The notes: a model not told the origin generated them from the letters alone. A stretch of DNA of 64,000 nucleotides from Mariannaea sp. PMI_226 (GCA_024336345.1 JANFOG010000001.1:2232001-2296000), one strand, 5' to 3'; counted from the stretch's first letter, positions 1 to 11,186 are shown. A program made the numbers and translations.

Positions 1-710
1 TTTTTCTTGGTCTTTTTTACTGAGTGCAGCACAACCTTAGTGCAGTCGAGTTACGGAGCATGCACTGTCGACCCCACTGAAGCGTAGGGGTGGTGGATTT
101 GTTGGTTGTTAAGAAAATAAGTATCTCGCCAGGTGGAGGTACCCAACTGTAATATGGTTTCGATCAGCAGAAATAAAGTACTGAGGCCTTTTCTCGGTAC
201 CAAACTCACAACCGCTGCCACAGTCGTCCGTGTCCGACCCACGCGGCAATCGCACACATAAAAAGTGGTGACATCATCATATCCGGTGACGACAGTGCCG
301 CGAGCGACCAGCCAGCACCAGCACCGAATGCGCAAGCCACGGGCTCATCGAGATCCAGTGACGAAAGGGAGAGGAACAAATGTGTCAAGAAGTCCGAGGG
401 GGGAAGTACAAATAGCATGTGTACTGCCTTTTGGTCTAATTCTTTGTATCTCCTGATTCAAATCCAACCAAGAGAAGAAAATAAAAAAAGAAATCTCAAA
501 TAATCATCCTCACTTACATCAATCACTCTTTGAGATCTCCCGATATCAAACATATCCAACTCGGCATCTTATAACATACAACATAATGTCGCTGCACTGT
601 CAGTATTACCCCTCTGCCTTTCATTTCGAAACGCTTTGCTCTCTTTGTCTTCTCCCTCCCCCCTTCCTTTTCCCAAATTCCAACAATAATTGAACTATCC
701 ACATACTGAC
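1..710. other. Intergenic / 5' leader of the DUF1761-like gene
   Basis: I see no convincing gene here. Reading frames on both strands are short and lack good codon bias or splice partners. The last 150 bases are pyrimidine-rich (CT runs at 640-670), as is usual for the leader of a fungal gene, and precede the ATG at 711. Confidence 0.6.
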
Positions 711-1263
711 ATGCTTGCCCTTTTTGAAGACCTCCCCGCCGTTAAGCCATCCGCCATCGCCCTCGGCACCGCCTTTAACCACGGCGTCGAGTTGGCCGTG
801 CTCTCGCCTATCTTCGGCGCTACCTATCAGCGTGCCAAGCTCTCCAACACAAAGGAGGAGTTCATCCGCTCCAAGGAGGCCAGCGGCGCCGCTGCGGCCT
901 GGGGCACCTCGCTCATCGGCTCCGCCCTGCAGAGCTACGGCGTCGGCGCCTTGATCAATGCCACTGGCACTCTGAGCTACAAGGGCGCTGCTTACTTGGG
1001 AAGCTTGATTTTCTTTGCTACCGCTGCTCCAGGTGTACGTATTACCTCTCACTTCCTTCATGCATGCTTCGAGGAAAACCAAAAAAAAAAAAAAAGAATT
1101 TAACTGACCTTGCATATGACAAAAACAGTACATCTCTCAAATCTTTGTTGAGAGGCGTCCCCTTGACACTGTCGGCGTCAGCATCGCGGCCAAGCTCGTC
1201 GAGACACTGGGTCTCTCCGTCTTCTTGACTTGGTGGGGGACCCGAACCAACCCATTTGAGTAA
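711..1263 (+). CDS. Small DUF1761-like membrane protein
   Basis: Two exons, 711-1034 and 1129-1263, give 152 residues. The intron 1035-1128 starts GTACGT, ends ACAG and lies in phase 0. It contains a run of 15 A, and reading through it soon hits a stop. The start is the first ATG after a CT-rich leader. The protein is hydrophobic, with alternating Gly/Ala-rich helices (LSPIFGATY near residue 35, ALINATGTLSYKGAAYLGSL in the middle) and a conserved-looking C-terminus ending TWWGTRTNPFE. This pattern resembles the DUF1761 family of small multi-pass membrane proteins, which has no established reaction. The gene model is well supported by clean splicing. The family name is recognition from memory and less certain. 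Confidence 0.75.
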
Positions 1264-1882
1264 AGAAAGTTGGGGGGGAGAAAAGAAAGCATAAACTCCC
1301 AATCCGGGGTTGAAGGGTTGTGTGTGTGACTTGGAGGATTGCCTTTTTTGCGAATGACAAGATGACCTCTCCCTCGCTTCTCCACTTACATGACTTCGTG
1401 TCCTTCACCTCTGGCTGCCATATATAGTGTATCACTTAGTTTCCAATGGGCTCGTTGGCTAAATACTATGATAATAACATCACTTGAACAAACATCACTG
1501 ATCTAATGCCCAAGTTGACGATGAAACCTGTTTACGCGTGAAAAACTGAAGATGAAAGTTGCGGCGGAATGTAATGAGATAGAGATTCTTTGGAAGTACA
1601 AATCACTTGTCATTGATATCGAATCCAATCAGCTCTAGCGAGGACTCTAGAAATCATGTCTTTCCCATTTTATAATTGCAATAAATACCTGAACGCCGCC
1701 AAGTCCATTCGGCCATAATTTGTCGGCCAAACCTCTGGTATAGTACACCCAGATCGTTCCACAACCAACTCGACACACGCAGAGCCTCTAATTAGAGGGC
1801 CCTTGCTTCTTTCTCTCCCCGCATTGCTTCCTCCTGACTTGCACTAAAACCCGGTGTTTTTAAACATCGTCCATCCTCGCCT
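1264..1882. other. Convergent intergenic region, no gene seen
   Basis: It lies between the 3' end of the DUF1761-like gene and the 3' end of NHP2. Only short frames occur and no RNA gene is recognisable. Confidence 0.6.
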
Positions 1883-2684
1883 TTATTTCGACGACTCGCC
1901 CTTGACCCAGGTAGCCTGCTTGGAGTACTCCTTCTGCACATACTTGACGAGGGAAGCGTAGCTGTCGCCAAACGCCTCACCATCGTCCTTATCATCCTTC
2001 TCAACCGACTTAGCCTTCTTGCCCTCAGCCTTCTCCATGATCATGACGACGCTGGTAGGACGCTTTGTCTTGGCTGCGGCACCGAGCTCCGCACGGGATG
2101 TGACGAAGATGAAGGGAACGTTGTGGTCCTCGCAGAGCACGGGGAGATGGGAGATGACATCCATGGGGGAGATGTCGCCCGCGATGATGACGACGCCAGG
2201 GAAGGAGGTGTAGCCAGGAGCGGAGGGGGGAGATTTGCGGAGGGTCTTGACGACCTCCTTGACACCACGCTTGAGGGTGTTGTGCTTGGCGGCTGTAGGG
2301 AGTCGAGGTTAGCAGCGTGTTTTTGGACACGATGAGGAGATGAAATTTGACAAATTGGGCGCGAAACTCACACTTTCGGATGGTCTTGTAAATCTTCTTC
2401 ATGCCCTTCTCATCTGCGACAGGCACGGCGAAGGACACGACGGTGCGCTCAAGGGGCATATCCTCGACCTTGTCCTCGTCCATCTCGGAGTCGTCCTCCT
2501 CATCCTTGGTGACGGCGGGAGCGACCTTGGCGACATCCTGCTGGAGCTTCTCCTCAAGGGCAGCAGCCAGCTTCTCCTTCTTGTCCTTCTTGTCCTTCTT
2601 ATCCTTTCGGGACTTGCCAACGCCGGACTCGTCGCTGCGCTTCTTGTCCTTCTTCTCCTTCTTATCGGGCTTCTCGGCGGCCAT
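1883..2684 (-). CDS. NHP2: H/ACA ribonucleoprotein subunit Nhp2
   Basis: Exons 2372-2684 and 1883-2292 on the minus strand encode 240 residues. The intron 2293-2371 begins GTGAGT and ends CTACAG. Nhp2 is the L7Ae-type core protein of box H/ACA snoRNPs, which guide rRNA pseudouridylation in the nucleolus. The C-terminal half carries the L7Ae/L30e fold: an AKHNTLKRGVKEVVKTLRK segment right after the splice, then VVIIAGDISPMDVISHLPVL and a VPFIFV strand, all hallmarks of Nhp2. The first 60 residues are a Lys/Asp/Glu-rich tail, longer than in yeast, where total length is about 156, and typical of filamentous fungi. The start is the ATG directly before the MAAEKPDKK block; upstream in-frame sequence lacks such bias. 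Confidence 0.95.
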
Positions 2685-3305
2685 TGCTGCGGTGTTTTGT
2701 AGGGGGGAACGGAAGGGTTTATTTGTTTCAGAAGGATATCTTCGGTCTTGGATCGACAGGACCGCGTTGACAAGGCCAATTGAGGTTGGTTGGGACGGAC
2801 GGTAGGTTAGTCGCAAGATGCAGTCTTTTTTTTGGTTGTTGTACCTTCCACCGGGGGGACCTCGAAATTTTTCTGCCAACCAAACTTTTTTTTCGGTGAG
2901 GTTAGCTATCCACTTACCATTTTCGGCCTTTCATAGTGCCGGTTCCGCTGCCTGCACGCATGGAGGGATACGTCTGCTCACGTGATACGACAATGATCGG
3001 GAGAAACCGTTTAGTCCAATCAAGGGCCGGCAATAGTCCATTACAGAAAAGTGAGCGCATAATAATGCTAAAAGGCTATTCCAAAGGCCAATGCCAACAT
3101 GTTTGAATTACCTATGAGATGACCACAAGTATCACGATGTGAATAGGGCAATTGAGATGTTTTGTGTAACTGTAGATGATGACAAAACGAAATGTTGCGA
3201 CAATTGTCTATTGCGTCCCTCCAGTCTAGGCAATGATGTACAGTTCAGTCATGAGGACTGTTTCTTCTCCAAGGCTTCCTGCCCGTTCACTTTCGCTCCA
3301 ACTAT
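2685..3305. other. NHP2 promoter and QCR8 3' region
   Basis: The 620 bases separate the 3' end of QCR8 from the NHP2 start, both on the minus strand. The NHP2 side has A/T runs (2826-2832, 2887-2894). No gene or RNA is recognised. Confidence 0.55.
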
Positions 3306-4072
3306 TTATTCCTCCTCATCACCAAACTCAGCACGGCCGGCCTTGGAGTTGAAGTAGTGGTTGCTTCGGGCCATTAGTCCACTGGATTCTGAAGATAATG
3401 TTTGTGGCAGGGAGGACCAAGAGACTTACCGATGGGTGGCCCAGTCCATCAAATAGTAGCCGGCAATCATGGGAGGGACCCAGAAGAAGATCTGAGCCTT
3501 AGTGCGGCGGAAAGTGTTGAAGATGGCGTCGTTGAAGGCATTATGGAAGGGGTTCTGTCGGTTGGCAGACAGACCATAGGTGACAATGCCGCGCTGCTTC
3601 TCACCACCTGTGGATTGTCAGTACACAAGATTCGTGATGAGATTTCGACAAGGTTTCCAGGTGATCAATTTTGGAGTCGACGCGAGCGGAGAAAGGGTGC
3701 ATTCCCGTGATATGCATTGAGCAATGGCGATGGATTGATTCAATTGCAAATGTTCTCTTCGGGCTATCAATCCCTTTCGTCCGTCGTTCGGCGCAATGCA
3801 GTCGAGTCTTGTTGAAGAATGCACATACCGAAGTGGCCCCAGTTGCCCAGGTAGCTAGAGTTATCAGTTAGCACAAGCTTCAATCGCGATTGACGGCGGA
3901 GGAGGGCATTCGGGTTTCAGGGCGTGAGATGTTTGACGGCATTCCTCAGCTGGCGGAAAAGCCGCACGTCGCCAAACGCCTCCAACCAATTGCCCTCTTG
4001 CCTGGCAAGAGAAATAACGTACTGTCCGCGGGCGGGATCGAGGTGGGATCGGAGAGCTTGCGTGGGCTGCAT
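3306..4072 (-). CDS. QCR8: Cytochrome bc1 complex subunit 8 (Qcr8)
   Basis: Four exons on the minus strand (4023-4072, 3829-3854, 3430-3607, 3306-3363) encode 103 residues. The second exon is only 26 nt. Introns begin GTACGT, GTATGT and GTAAGT and end AG. Qcr8 is the small ubiquinone-binding-site subunit of respiratory complex III in the mitochondrial inner membrane. Diagnostic stretches are MQPTQALRS at the N-terminus, YLGNWGHFGGEKQRGIVTYG across the second and third exons, a single membrane helix (FFWVPPMIAGYYLMDWA), and the end NHYFNSKAGRAEFGDEEE. I placed the last acceptor at 3364 because it joins WATHR to NHYFNSKAG as in the family. An AG further upstream would add four residues (GLMA plus RS). 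It shares a 350-base divergent promoter with PHB1. Confidence 0.95.
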
Positions 4073-4422
4073 TTTGTCGGATTGCAACGGGGGACTGTGG
4101 TGGATTCCTCGGTGATGCGCAAGAGGCAAAAGGTCAGGATTTGTTCCCGAGACGAAGTTCAAAATGGCAGACGCTTCCCCCATCATCCGAGCTTCCCCGA
4201 TTGGGTTTAGCGCCAACACGCACACAACCACTCCCGCTCTCCGCTCACTTTGAGAGCGGAGGTAGTCGGGCCTTGCAAAAGAGCTTCAAATCATCATCGC
4301 CGTTGACCCCGACAGCTCTCCATCCAGCGACAAACCCGACTACCTCTTTGCAGCGCCCCCTGCAACACAGACTCTTTTGCACCACAAGACCGGGAGAACC
4401 CACCCCGCGATTAATATTCATC
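4073..4422. promoter_or_regulatory. Divergent promoter of QCR8 and PHB1
   Basis: Only 350 bases separate the two start codons, so both leaders and both promoters must fit here. Both products are mitochondrial inner-membrane proteins, so co-regulation is a reasonable inference. I cannot point to a specific transcription-factor site. Confidence 0.6.
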
Positions 4423-5328
4423 ATGGCGGGCGTAGCAAAGGCCCTCAACTGGATGTACCGCATGGCGGTGCCAGCATCAGCAGGTGTCTTCCTTGCCAGC
4501 CAGGCCATTTACGATGTTAAAGGTGGCACTCGTGCCGTCATCTTCGATCGTTTGAGTGGTGTCAAGGAGACTGTCTCCAATGAGGGCACGCACTTCCTTG
4601 TCCCATGGCTGCAGAGAGCAATCATCTTCGATGTGCGGACAAAGCCAAGGAATATTGCCACCACCACCGGTAGCAAAGATTTGCAGATGGTTAGCTTGAC
4701 GCTGCGAGTGCTGCACCGTCCCAACGTCCAGGCTCTTCCCAAGATCTACCAGGCAAGTCCATCTTTCTGTCGAAACCAGCTACTCTGCATTTTGTTCCAC
4801 CGATGCTAACGGGCCATGTAGAATCTTGGTGTGGACTACGATGAGCGAGTCCTCCCCTCCATCGGAAACGAAGTCCTCAAGTCCATCGTCGCCCAGTTCG
4901 ACGCTGCCGAGCTTATTACACAGCGAGAGGCTGTCTCGCACCGTATCCGCGACGACCTGACCCGCCGTGCCTCTGAATTTAACATTGCTCTCGAGGATGT
5001 CTCCATCACTCACATGACCTTCGGCCGCGAGTTCACAAAGGCTGTCGAGCAGAAGCAGATTGCCCAGCAGGATGCCGAGCGAGCTCGCTTCATTGTCGAG
5101 CGTGCCGAGCAGGAGCGCCAGGCCAACGTCATCCGAGCCGAGGGTGAGTCTGAGAGTGCCGACGTCATCAGCAAGGCCATCGCCAAGGCTGGCGATGGTC
5201 TCATCCAGATCCGAAAGATTGAGGCGAGCAGGGACATTGCGGCGACTCTGTCCAGCAACCCCAATGTGGCATACTTGCCTGGTGGAAAGCAGGGTGGCCA
5301 GTACTTGTTGGCGGTGGGCAAGGCTTAA
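4423..5328 (+). CDS. PHB1: Prohibitin-1
   Basis: Exons 4423-4752 and 4822-5328 encode 278 residues, close to the usual 280 or so. Prohibitin-1 forms ring complexes with Phb2 in the mitochondrial inner membrane and acts as a scaffold for lipids and m-AAA protease. The N-terminus has the membrane-inserting hydrophobic stretch ([17 protein letters not shown]), followed by the SPFH domain ([53 protein letters not shown]) and the C-terminal coiled coil ([19 protein letters not shown], then the Glu/Ala-rich helix). The single intron, 4753-4821, has a GC donor (CAG|GCAAGT) with a CTAAC branch site at 4806-4810 and a TAG acceptor. It is a GC-AG intron. Confidence 0.97.
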
Positions 5329-6297
5329 GAAAAGGAAAAACATGTATACCACAGCTAATCTATTGGACTTGGGAACACTCCCCACTTATAGTTGGTGATG
5401 AGAATATCCCATCATGTACCAACCATGTACTTCTAGAAAGGGATATGTTATGAACGGGAATATGAGTTCGAGTTCTGTCTCGTCTCTGGAATTTTCTATT
5501 GCTCTTGTGAAATGATGTATGTGTATAGGGATAGGCTCCCTGATGTCTCTCAACAGACCGTTGAAGAATGTGCATGCAAATTCTGTTTCCAACTTATTGC
5601 ACTCTACTATAAGCTGAATGAACAGTGAGAGAAGAGGTATATATATATATATATATATGTATGTTTGTATGTATGTGTGTGTGTGTGTGTGTGTAAGTCC
5701 AAAGTACGAAGTGCAGTACTGATCATTATCAACCACCTTGAAAGAGAGGAAGAAGGAAATGTTACAATTCAGCTCATTCGAAAACTCGTACCAAAAAAAA
5801 AGAAAAGCTTAAGAATACCTATTAGGACATGGTTTGCCTATGTATTGAAATAGAGCAAGATTCTACGTCTTTGGAAACCCCCAATTTAAGAGTAGTCCTC
5901 CAAATTGAAAGTTCCAACAAGAGTCCAACACGAATAATGTACATACTGGGTATACACCAAAAGAAATCTTACAAACTTATAGGTTTGCATGCCCTTACTA
6001 TCATTCTTATCGAGGCACAACGGTATGTTCGTTGTCCACATGACTCTTCCTAGCACTGCTAGTCCAGATGCATCCCAAGCTAATCACAAAATGATAGACC
6101 ACCGTGTTATATGATATGATGGGGTTGGCGGGGAACTCGAGTTCCTTTGCTCTTCAAGATGTAGTCAGCTACGAGATATTTGAGCTTTTGACTGTTTGAC
6201 TCGTTTTTTTTTCGGAGATGGCATGACTCTTCTTGTATCAGAAAATAGTAAATTAATGTGCTTTGCTCGCTATCCTCTGGGCCCTATCTATCATGGC
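5329..6297. other. Convergent intergenic region between PHB1 and REX3
   Basis: AT-rich 3' regions of both genes meet here. Apart from the dinucleotide tract at 5638-5694, I see no gene or RNA. Confidence 0.6.
5638..5694. repeat. (TA)n-(TATG)-(TG)n microsatellite
   Basis: About ten TA units are followed by TATG/TTTG steps and then about ten TG units. It is a compound dinucleotide repeat in untranslated DNA and is likely to vary in length between strains. Confidence 0.9.
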
Positions 6298-8241
6298 TCA
6301 TCTTTCAATAAATTCCTCTGTTAGTTTCCCTTCTTTGATACCGTTCTTCTTTGGGTCCATGAAATTCCCATCTACGAGTTTCCATCCTTCCATCTGCATA
6401 TCCATCCACTTGTGTTTGACCTTGAGACGAACAAGATCTCCTGCTGCCCTCGCATCCTCGGCTGAGTCATGGCCCAGCATCTTCGGCCCTGTCTCCTGCT
6501 GAATCTTTCGATCGAGATGGACATCCATTAGATGCTTCAGACTCAGTCGACCCGGAAGACCGCGCGGGCTCGGATAGAGGAGAATAGTATCAATGAGAGT
6601 GGGATGAACGATGCGAGTGGTGTTGAGGTCATTCTCGAGGCCATGTCCTATAAGCGGCGTGCTGGGAGATATCAGAGAAAAGAGTAGGGAGCGGGCAATT
6701 TCGGGCGAAGAGACGATCTTGGGAGTCTTCTTTCTACGCGTAGTCTCGCCATCCTCGCTATCTTCTTGCCCGGGCCCCTTGTGAGTGGGCTCCAGTTCGT
6801 CCTCTCCAGTCCAAGGCTCCGCTTGAGCAAGGTCATCAGGCCAAACACCCGAGTATCGGGAGTTGAGGTCAAGAATTTCTCCGATAGGTCTAACTAGAAC
6901 ATCGAGGAGCTCTTCCCCGGTTGGCCAAGATGTGGCAGTTAGCCGAATGAGCTCCATACCATGAACAGTGTAACCCATCTCGCAGTCAAAAGCTACGGCG
7001 CGGTCAGTTGGAGCAAGAGGGTTTTCTGGAGTTTCGACAAAATTAAGGACAGATGCCAATCTCTTGGGATCTGTCGTTTTGAAAACGTGATGGTCGTCTG
7101 TGTAGCAACCGACGGAATCCCCAACATCCTGTCCGCAACAAAGATACCTCTTGGGCTTCCTGGATTGATCTCCAGGCGTTTTGGATGGATAGAATGCCTT
7201 GCCCCAGTGAAAGGTGCAGGAGCCTCCTGAAGTCAAAGCACCATCCTCCTCTCGTCGACCTGGAAAGACTTGGAAGCGCTGCTGGCAACGATCACACTTT
7301 TCCCACCCCTTGGAAGCCTCTACACCTTGTTTTGCCTTCTCTATATCCTCATCAGATGGTATGATAGGAACGTAACCATGAACGGAAAGATCATCAATGG
7401 GCGTGAGAATTCTCCTGGCAATTTCAAGTTCTTGTAAGGGAGTAAGCCCGGTCTCCAGCTTCTTGGGAGGCTCCGGAGCATCATTCTGCCCTTTTGCCTT
7501 TTTGATATCTTCTTTGCGTTCCGTCTTCCACTCGTCAACCTTCATCCGCTTGTACTGCATTACCATGTTCTTCATGACGTTGGGATAGACGGCTGCTTTG
7601 TGTATGGCAGTATGCTCCTCTTTATCTAAGGCTCGCACAATGAGATCTTGGTCAGATAGAATGAGAGCCTTGTCTCCATCCTTGGAGGCTTTTTTGACCT
7701 CGGTATTGAGACGCATAAACTCGGAGTTGAGCATCTTGAGCAGACGGAGACGGATTTCATAACTAGCAGGATTGCTTTTAAGTAAACGAGGGTTGAGTGA
7801 TTCAACCTTCTTGGGTTTTTGTTGGGAGGGCTTGGGAGCTGGCGAGGGACGTGATTGACTGCCCGCAGCGGGAGCAGAGGGCTTGGCAGATGGAACAGGC
7901 TGATGCTTCACTGGGAGTGGAAGCTTTCGTTTCAGTGGTGGAGGCGAAACTGGTCGTTTCGTACTTTGTAGATTAGTAGAGGTCGAACTCGATGCCTTGC
8001 CATTATCCGCCGTCTTTGGGGCTGGATTCGATACGGGGTCTGTTTTGACACGCTTCCGAGGGCCATCCTCGTTTGCTGGACTGTCTTCTAGGTGACCCTG
8101 TTGGGCAACATTATCTCTGGCGACCGGAGCATCGGCGGTAGTCTTAGCAGGAGACTCATCATTTCCATGGCCAAAAATGCAGTGAAAAGCAGTGCATTTA
8201 TTGCCTGCAGGGCAAGGAATATGCTTGAGTAAGAAACTCAT
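6298..8241 (-). CDS. REX3: RNA exonuclease 3 (DEDDh 3'-5' exonuclease)
   Basis: A single uninterrupted exon of 647 residues. Rex3 is a nuclear/cytoplasmic 3'-5' RNA exonuclease that trims RNase MRP RNA and other small RNAs. The exonuclease domain fills the C-terminal third: Exo I FDCEMG with D419 and E421, Exo II LENDLN with D538, and Exo III GHDSAED with H591 and D596, a complete DEDDh set. In front of it is a probable Zn-binding region (CDRCQQRF, SCTFHWG, YLCCG, DDHH) seen in Rex3 proteins. The first 26 residues contain C-x5-C-x4-C-x3-H, like a shortened CCCH finger. Residues of about 30-160 are low-complexity Ser/Pro/Lys. The start ATG is the first in frame and precedes this finger, which supports it. 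Confidence 0.93.
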   Translation of the reverse strand: MSFLLKHIPCPAGNKCTAFHCIFGHGNDESPAKTTADAPVARDNVAQQGHLEDSPANEDGPRKRVKTDPVSNPAPKTADNGKASSSTSTNLQSTKRPVSPPPLKRKLPLPVKHQPVPSAKPSAPAAGSQSRPSPAPKPSQQKPKKVESLNPRLLKSNPASYEIRLRLLKMLNSEFMRLNTEVKKASKDGDKALILSDQDLIVRALDKEEHTAIHKAAVYPNVMKNMVMQYKRMKVDEWKTERKEDIKKAKGQNDAPEPPKKLETGLTPLQELEIARRILTPIDDLSVHGYVPIIPSDEDIEKAKQGVEASKGWEKCDRCQQRFQVFPGRREEDGALTSGGSCTFHWGKAFYPSKTPGDQSRKPKRYLCCGQDVGDSVGCYTDDHHVFKTTDPKRLASVLNFVETPENPLAPTDRAVAFDCEMGYTVHGMELIRLTATSWPTGEELLDVLVRPIGEILDLNSRYSGVWPDDLAQAEPWTGEDELEPTHKGPGQEDSEDGETTRRKKTPKIVSSPEIARSLLFSLISPSTPLIGHGLENDLNTTRIVHPTLIDTILLYPSPRGLPGRLSLKHLMDVHLDRKIQQETGPKMLGHDSAEDARAAGDLVRLKVKHKWMDMQMEGWKLVDGNFMDPKKNGIKEGKLTEEFIER

Positions 8242-9698
8242 GGTGTAGCAAATGTCCTTTTTAGGATTGACTTGATTTCATTCCTTGGGAAGGCTCCTTA
8301 TTCGTGTGTTAAGCATAGATTTGACAAAGCGGGATGGAATATGTGGCCTGGAGCAAGAAAAGTTCAAACAATAGCAAATGACGATGGGCTCAGGCAGGGT
8401 GAGAGGATGGCCAAGGGGCTGGGTGGCCACCTCCCACGTTGTGTCTTGGTAAGAGAGCTGCACGATGGAGTACAGAAATACTAGCTGTAGCAGGTAGTAG
8501 TTGATATTAAGAAGGAGATAGATGGTGCCTTCAGAGCCCTAGAGTGCATCAAGATTGGCGAATTGGTGGTGCTGTTCATGTATATGTAGCAATGATGCAG
8601 CCTCCCTCAAGAGCCAGCTCATGAAGTGAGGTGGGTAAGGCAGTCAATAAACGCAATCTGGATATCGTAGGGCCTGAGGCACTAATACTTTAGGGGATTA
8701 AATTAATGGGGAACCACTAAAAGTTGAAACCTGGGCAGCTGAGAGCTCCGTACGGTACTACGTAGAGGGTTATTTTGACAGCCGAGAGAAGGCCCGCACA
8801 CACGGGAACCCCGCCAGAGATCATTTTGCAGGGGGGAGGCCCTAACAGCCTATGTATCTGCCGTTTTGAAAGCGCAGTAGGTGCCTACTAGGGGGTAGAG
8901 ATTGTATAAGTGAAGGGGTGTTAGAACGGGAGAACGGCCTGAGAAGTTACTCTTCAAGAGGAGCCGTAGAGCCCAGGCATGGCCAGATTTTTAACAGGCC
9001 ACAGGGAGAGTGGACAATCTCTTTTGATTTAGGTATCAAATAATACTAGATCACGACATCGTTGACGCCTAATGGAATGTTGACACCTACCGTGGGGTAT
9101 TTATGCAGATGGTGGATGGCGGGGAGAAGTGTTTCGAATATTGTAGCTGGGAAAACGCATGAATCGGTTTGCCATGATAAGGGGACCAGTATCTGTGTTT
9201 CTTAGCTGAGATTAATGATCACGCCGTTCCCATTTACCACGGTAATTTCGAGATCTCAGTGCTAAAACTACCTCTTTTGTTGGCTTTTCGTCTCAATTTT
9301 AGTCCATGCACACGGACACGGCTTTGAATCGCCCCGACGGCAAGGAAGTTATAGGACAGAAAACCATTTTCCGATAAAGACGTAATTTCTACATACTATG
9401 TATAGTGGCGGTGCTGTGGCTAGCTGCCTACCAAGGTACCATTGGTAGCTAGCACCGGGGCGCAACTCTTGTTCCCGAAAACTCCGGTTGAGCTGCAGGA
9501 ATTTGGGGTGTTTCGGGGCCCGTAGGTAGACCGCGCGTACCTAGTATAGTAGTATAATAATACGTTGGTACCTAGATAGAGGCCAACAGTTTTTTCCCCT
9601 CCGTTCCAGGTGCCTCGTCAACTTGGTCACTCCATAATTATCTTCTCAGACGAGCCTGGCCATCTTTAGTCGACTTTCGTGTCCTCCATTCTTCTGTC
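8242..9698. promoter_or_regulatory. Divergent promoter region of REX3 and the lipase gene
   Basis: Nearly 1.5 kb with no gene. It is rich in short TACCTA/GGTACC words, and an imperfect inverted repeat lies at 9419-9453. No RNA gene was recognised. Confidence 0.5.
9419..9453. repeat. Imperfect inverted repeat centred on GGTACC
   Basis: The left arm GCTAGCT(gcct)ACCAA and right arm TTGGTAGCTAGC face each other around GGTACC. The match partly extends outward (GGTGCT on the left, AGCACC on the right). It lies about 250 bases upstream of the lipase ATG. It could be a protein-binding palindrome or a chance product of the TACCTA-rich DNA here. Confidence 0.6.
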
Positions 9699-11186
9699 AT
9701 GTCTGCTCCCGCCGAAGAGTATGCCGGCGGCAGCGCCCAGGCAGACCATCTCTGCGTCCTGGTCCATGGTGTAAGACACTCCCCCCTAAAAACCCCTGGA
9801 CACTCCAATACTCTTGGGCTACGTCATGGCTGACACTGGTCGCATATAGCTTTGGGGCAATCCTAACCATATGCGCAACATTGCGAAAGCGCTCCGAAAA
9901 AAGTACTCGCACGACCATCTCTATATCCTCCTCGCGAAACAGAACAGCGGTAACTTCACATACGATGGTATCGATCGCGGCGGCGAGCGCATTTGTGCTG
10001 AGATTGAGGCTGAGATTCGCGAAATCGAGTCTCGTGGCGGCAAGATCACAAAGCTGAGCATCGTGGGATATTCACTCGGAGGTCTGATTTCTCGATATGC
10101 CGTTGGATTGCTCTACGCAAAAGGCTTTTTCAACACTGTCAAGTGCATGGTCAGTAGCATCAATCCCCGTCCTCCAACGGTTCGTAGACAATACATTATC
10201 AAGGCTAGTTACTCACGCAGTGATGTTAGAACTTTGTTACTTTCGCCAGTCCCCACCTCGGCGTTCGATCACCTCGCAAAGGTTGGATCAACCATATTTG
10301 GAATGTGTTGGGTGCCAGGTCTTTGTCCATTTCAGGACGACAGCTCTTCATGATTGATAAATTCCGCGATACCGAACGCCCGTTACTCTCTGTCTTAGCC
10401 GACCCCAACTCTATTTTTATGTCGGGTCTGCGTGAGTTCAAGCGCCGTGCGCTTTACACGAACATCGTCAACGATAGGAGCGCTGTGTACTATACCACTG
10501 GTATCCAAAAGACAGATCCCTACACCGATATGGATAGAGTGAAGGTCAATTACCTGAAAGGCTATGAGGGTGTTATCTTGGACCCAATGAACCCTTCGGT
10601 CGCCCGCCCCAGAGTCCAGAGACCGGCAACTTGGTCTACGATTACGGCTAGCATCTTGAAATGGGTGAAGCGCATCCCCTTTATGTTGAAGATCGCTCTC
10701 ATCCTGTCTGTGGGCATCGTTGCCTTCCTTATCAACGCAGTCATACAAACGATACGCAGTGCCAACCGAATAAGATTACATGACACCGGCAAGAGCGGCT
10801 TAAAGATTGAGGAATATCGCATGTCAATTTGGATGAAAGAAATCCAAGAGGAAGTCGAACACGCCTATGAAGCCCTCAACAACTCACAGAACCAAGAGTA
10901 CCTGGGTACAGAGGACGAAGAGGATGAAGACTTAGATGCCGAAGACCGGAGTTTGCTCCAAAGGGAGCGTCGGCTTTCAATCTCCACGCAACCTACTCTT
11001 GCCCTGACGCCGCACCAATTCAAGATGATTGATAGCCTTGATTCGGTGGGCTGGCGCAAGTATCCTGTATGGATTCACAACAACCGACACAGTCATGCGG
11101 CGATCATTGTACGTATGGACAAGCCGTCGTTTGACGAAGGACTTTTGGTGCTGAAGCACTTCGCTGAGGCCGAGTTCATGATTTAA
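9699..11186 (+). CDS. DUF676-family lipase, Lpl1/Rog1 type
   Basis: Exons 9699-9770, 9850-10149 and 10230-11186 encode 442 residues. Both introns are phase 0 (GTAAGA...ATATAG and GTCAGT...TTAG). The fold is an alpha/beta hydrolase of the DUF676 putative serine esterase family: VHGLWGNPNHM gives the oxyanion region, GYSLGG holds the nucleophile S99, and FVTFASPHLGVRSP follows the second splice. Length, and a single membrane-active helix at about residues 276-300, fit yeast Lpl1 (YOR059C), a lipid-droplet phospholipase; Rog1 and YDL109C are the alternative relatives. An acidic loop rich in Glu/Asp follows the helix. The second acceptor is fixed by an in-frame TAG immediately before the exon. 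Confidence 0.88.
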
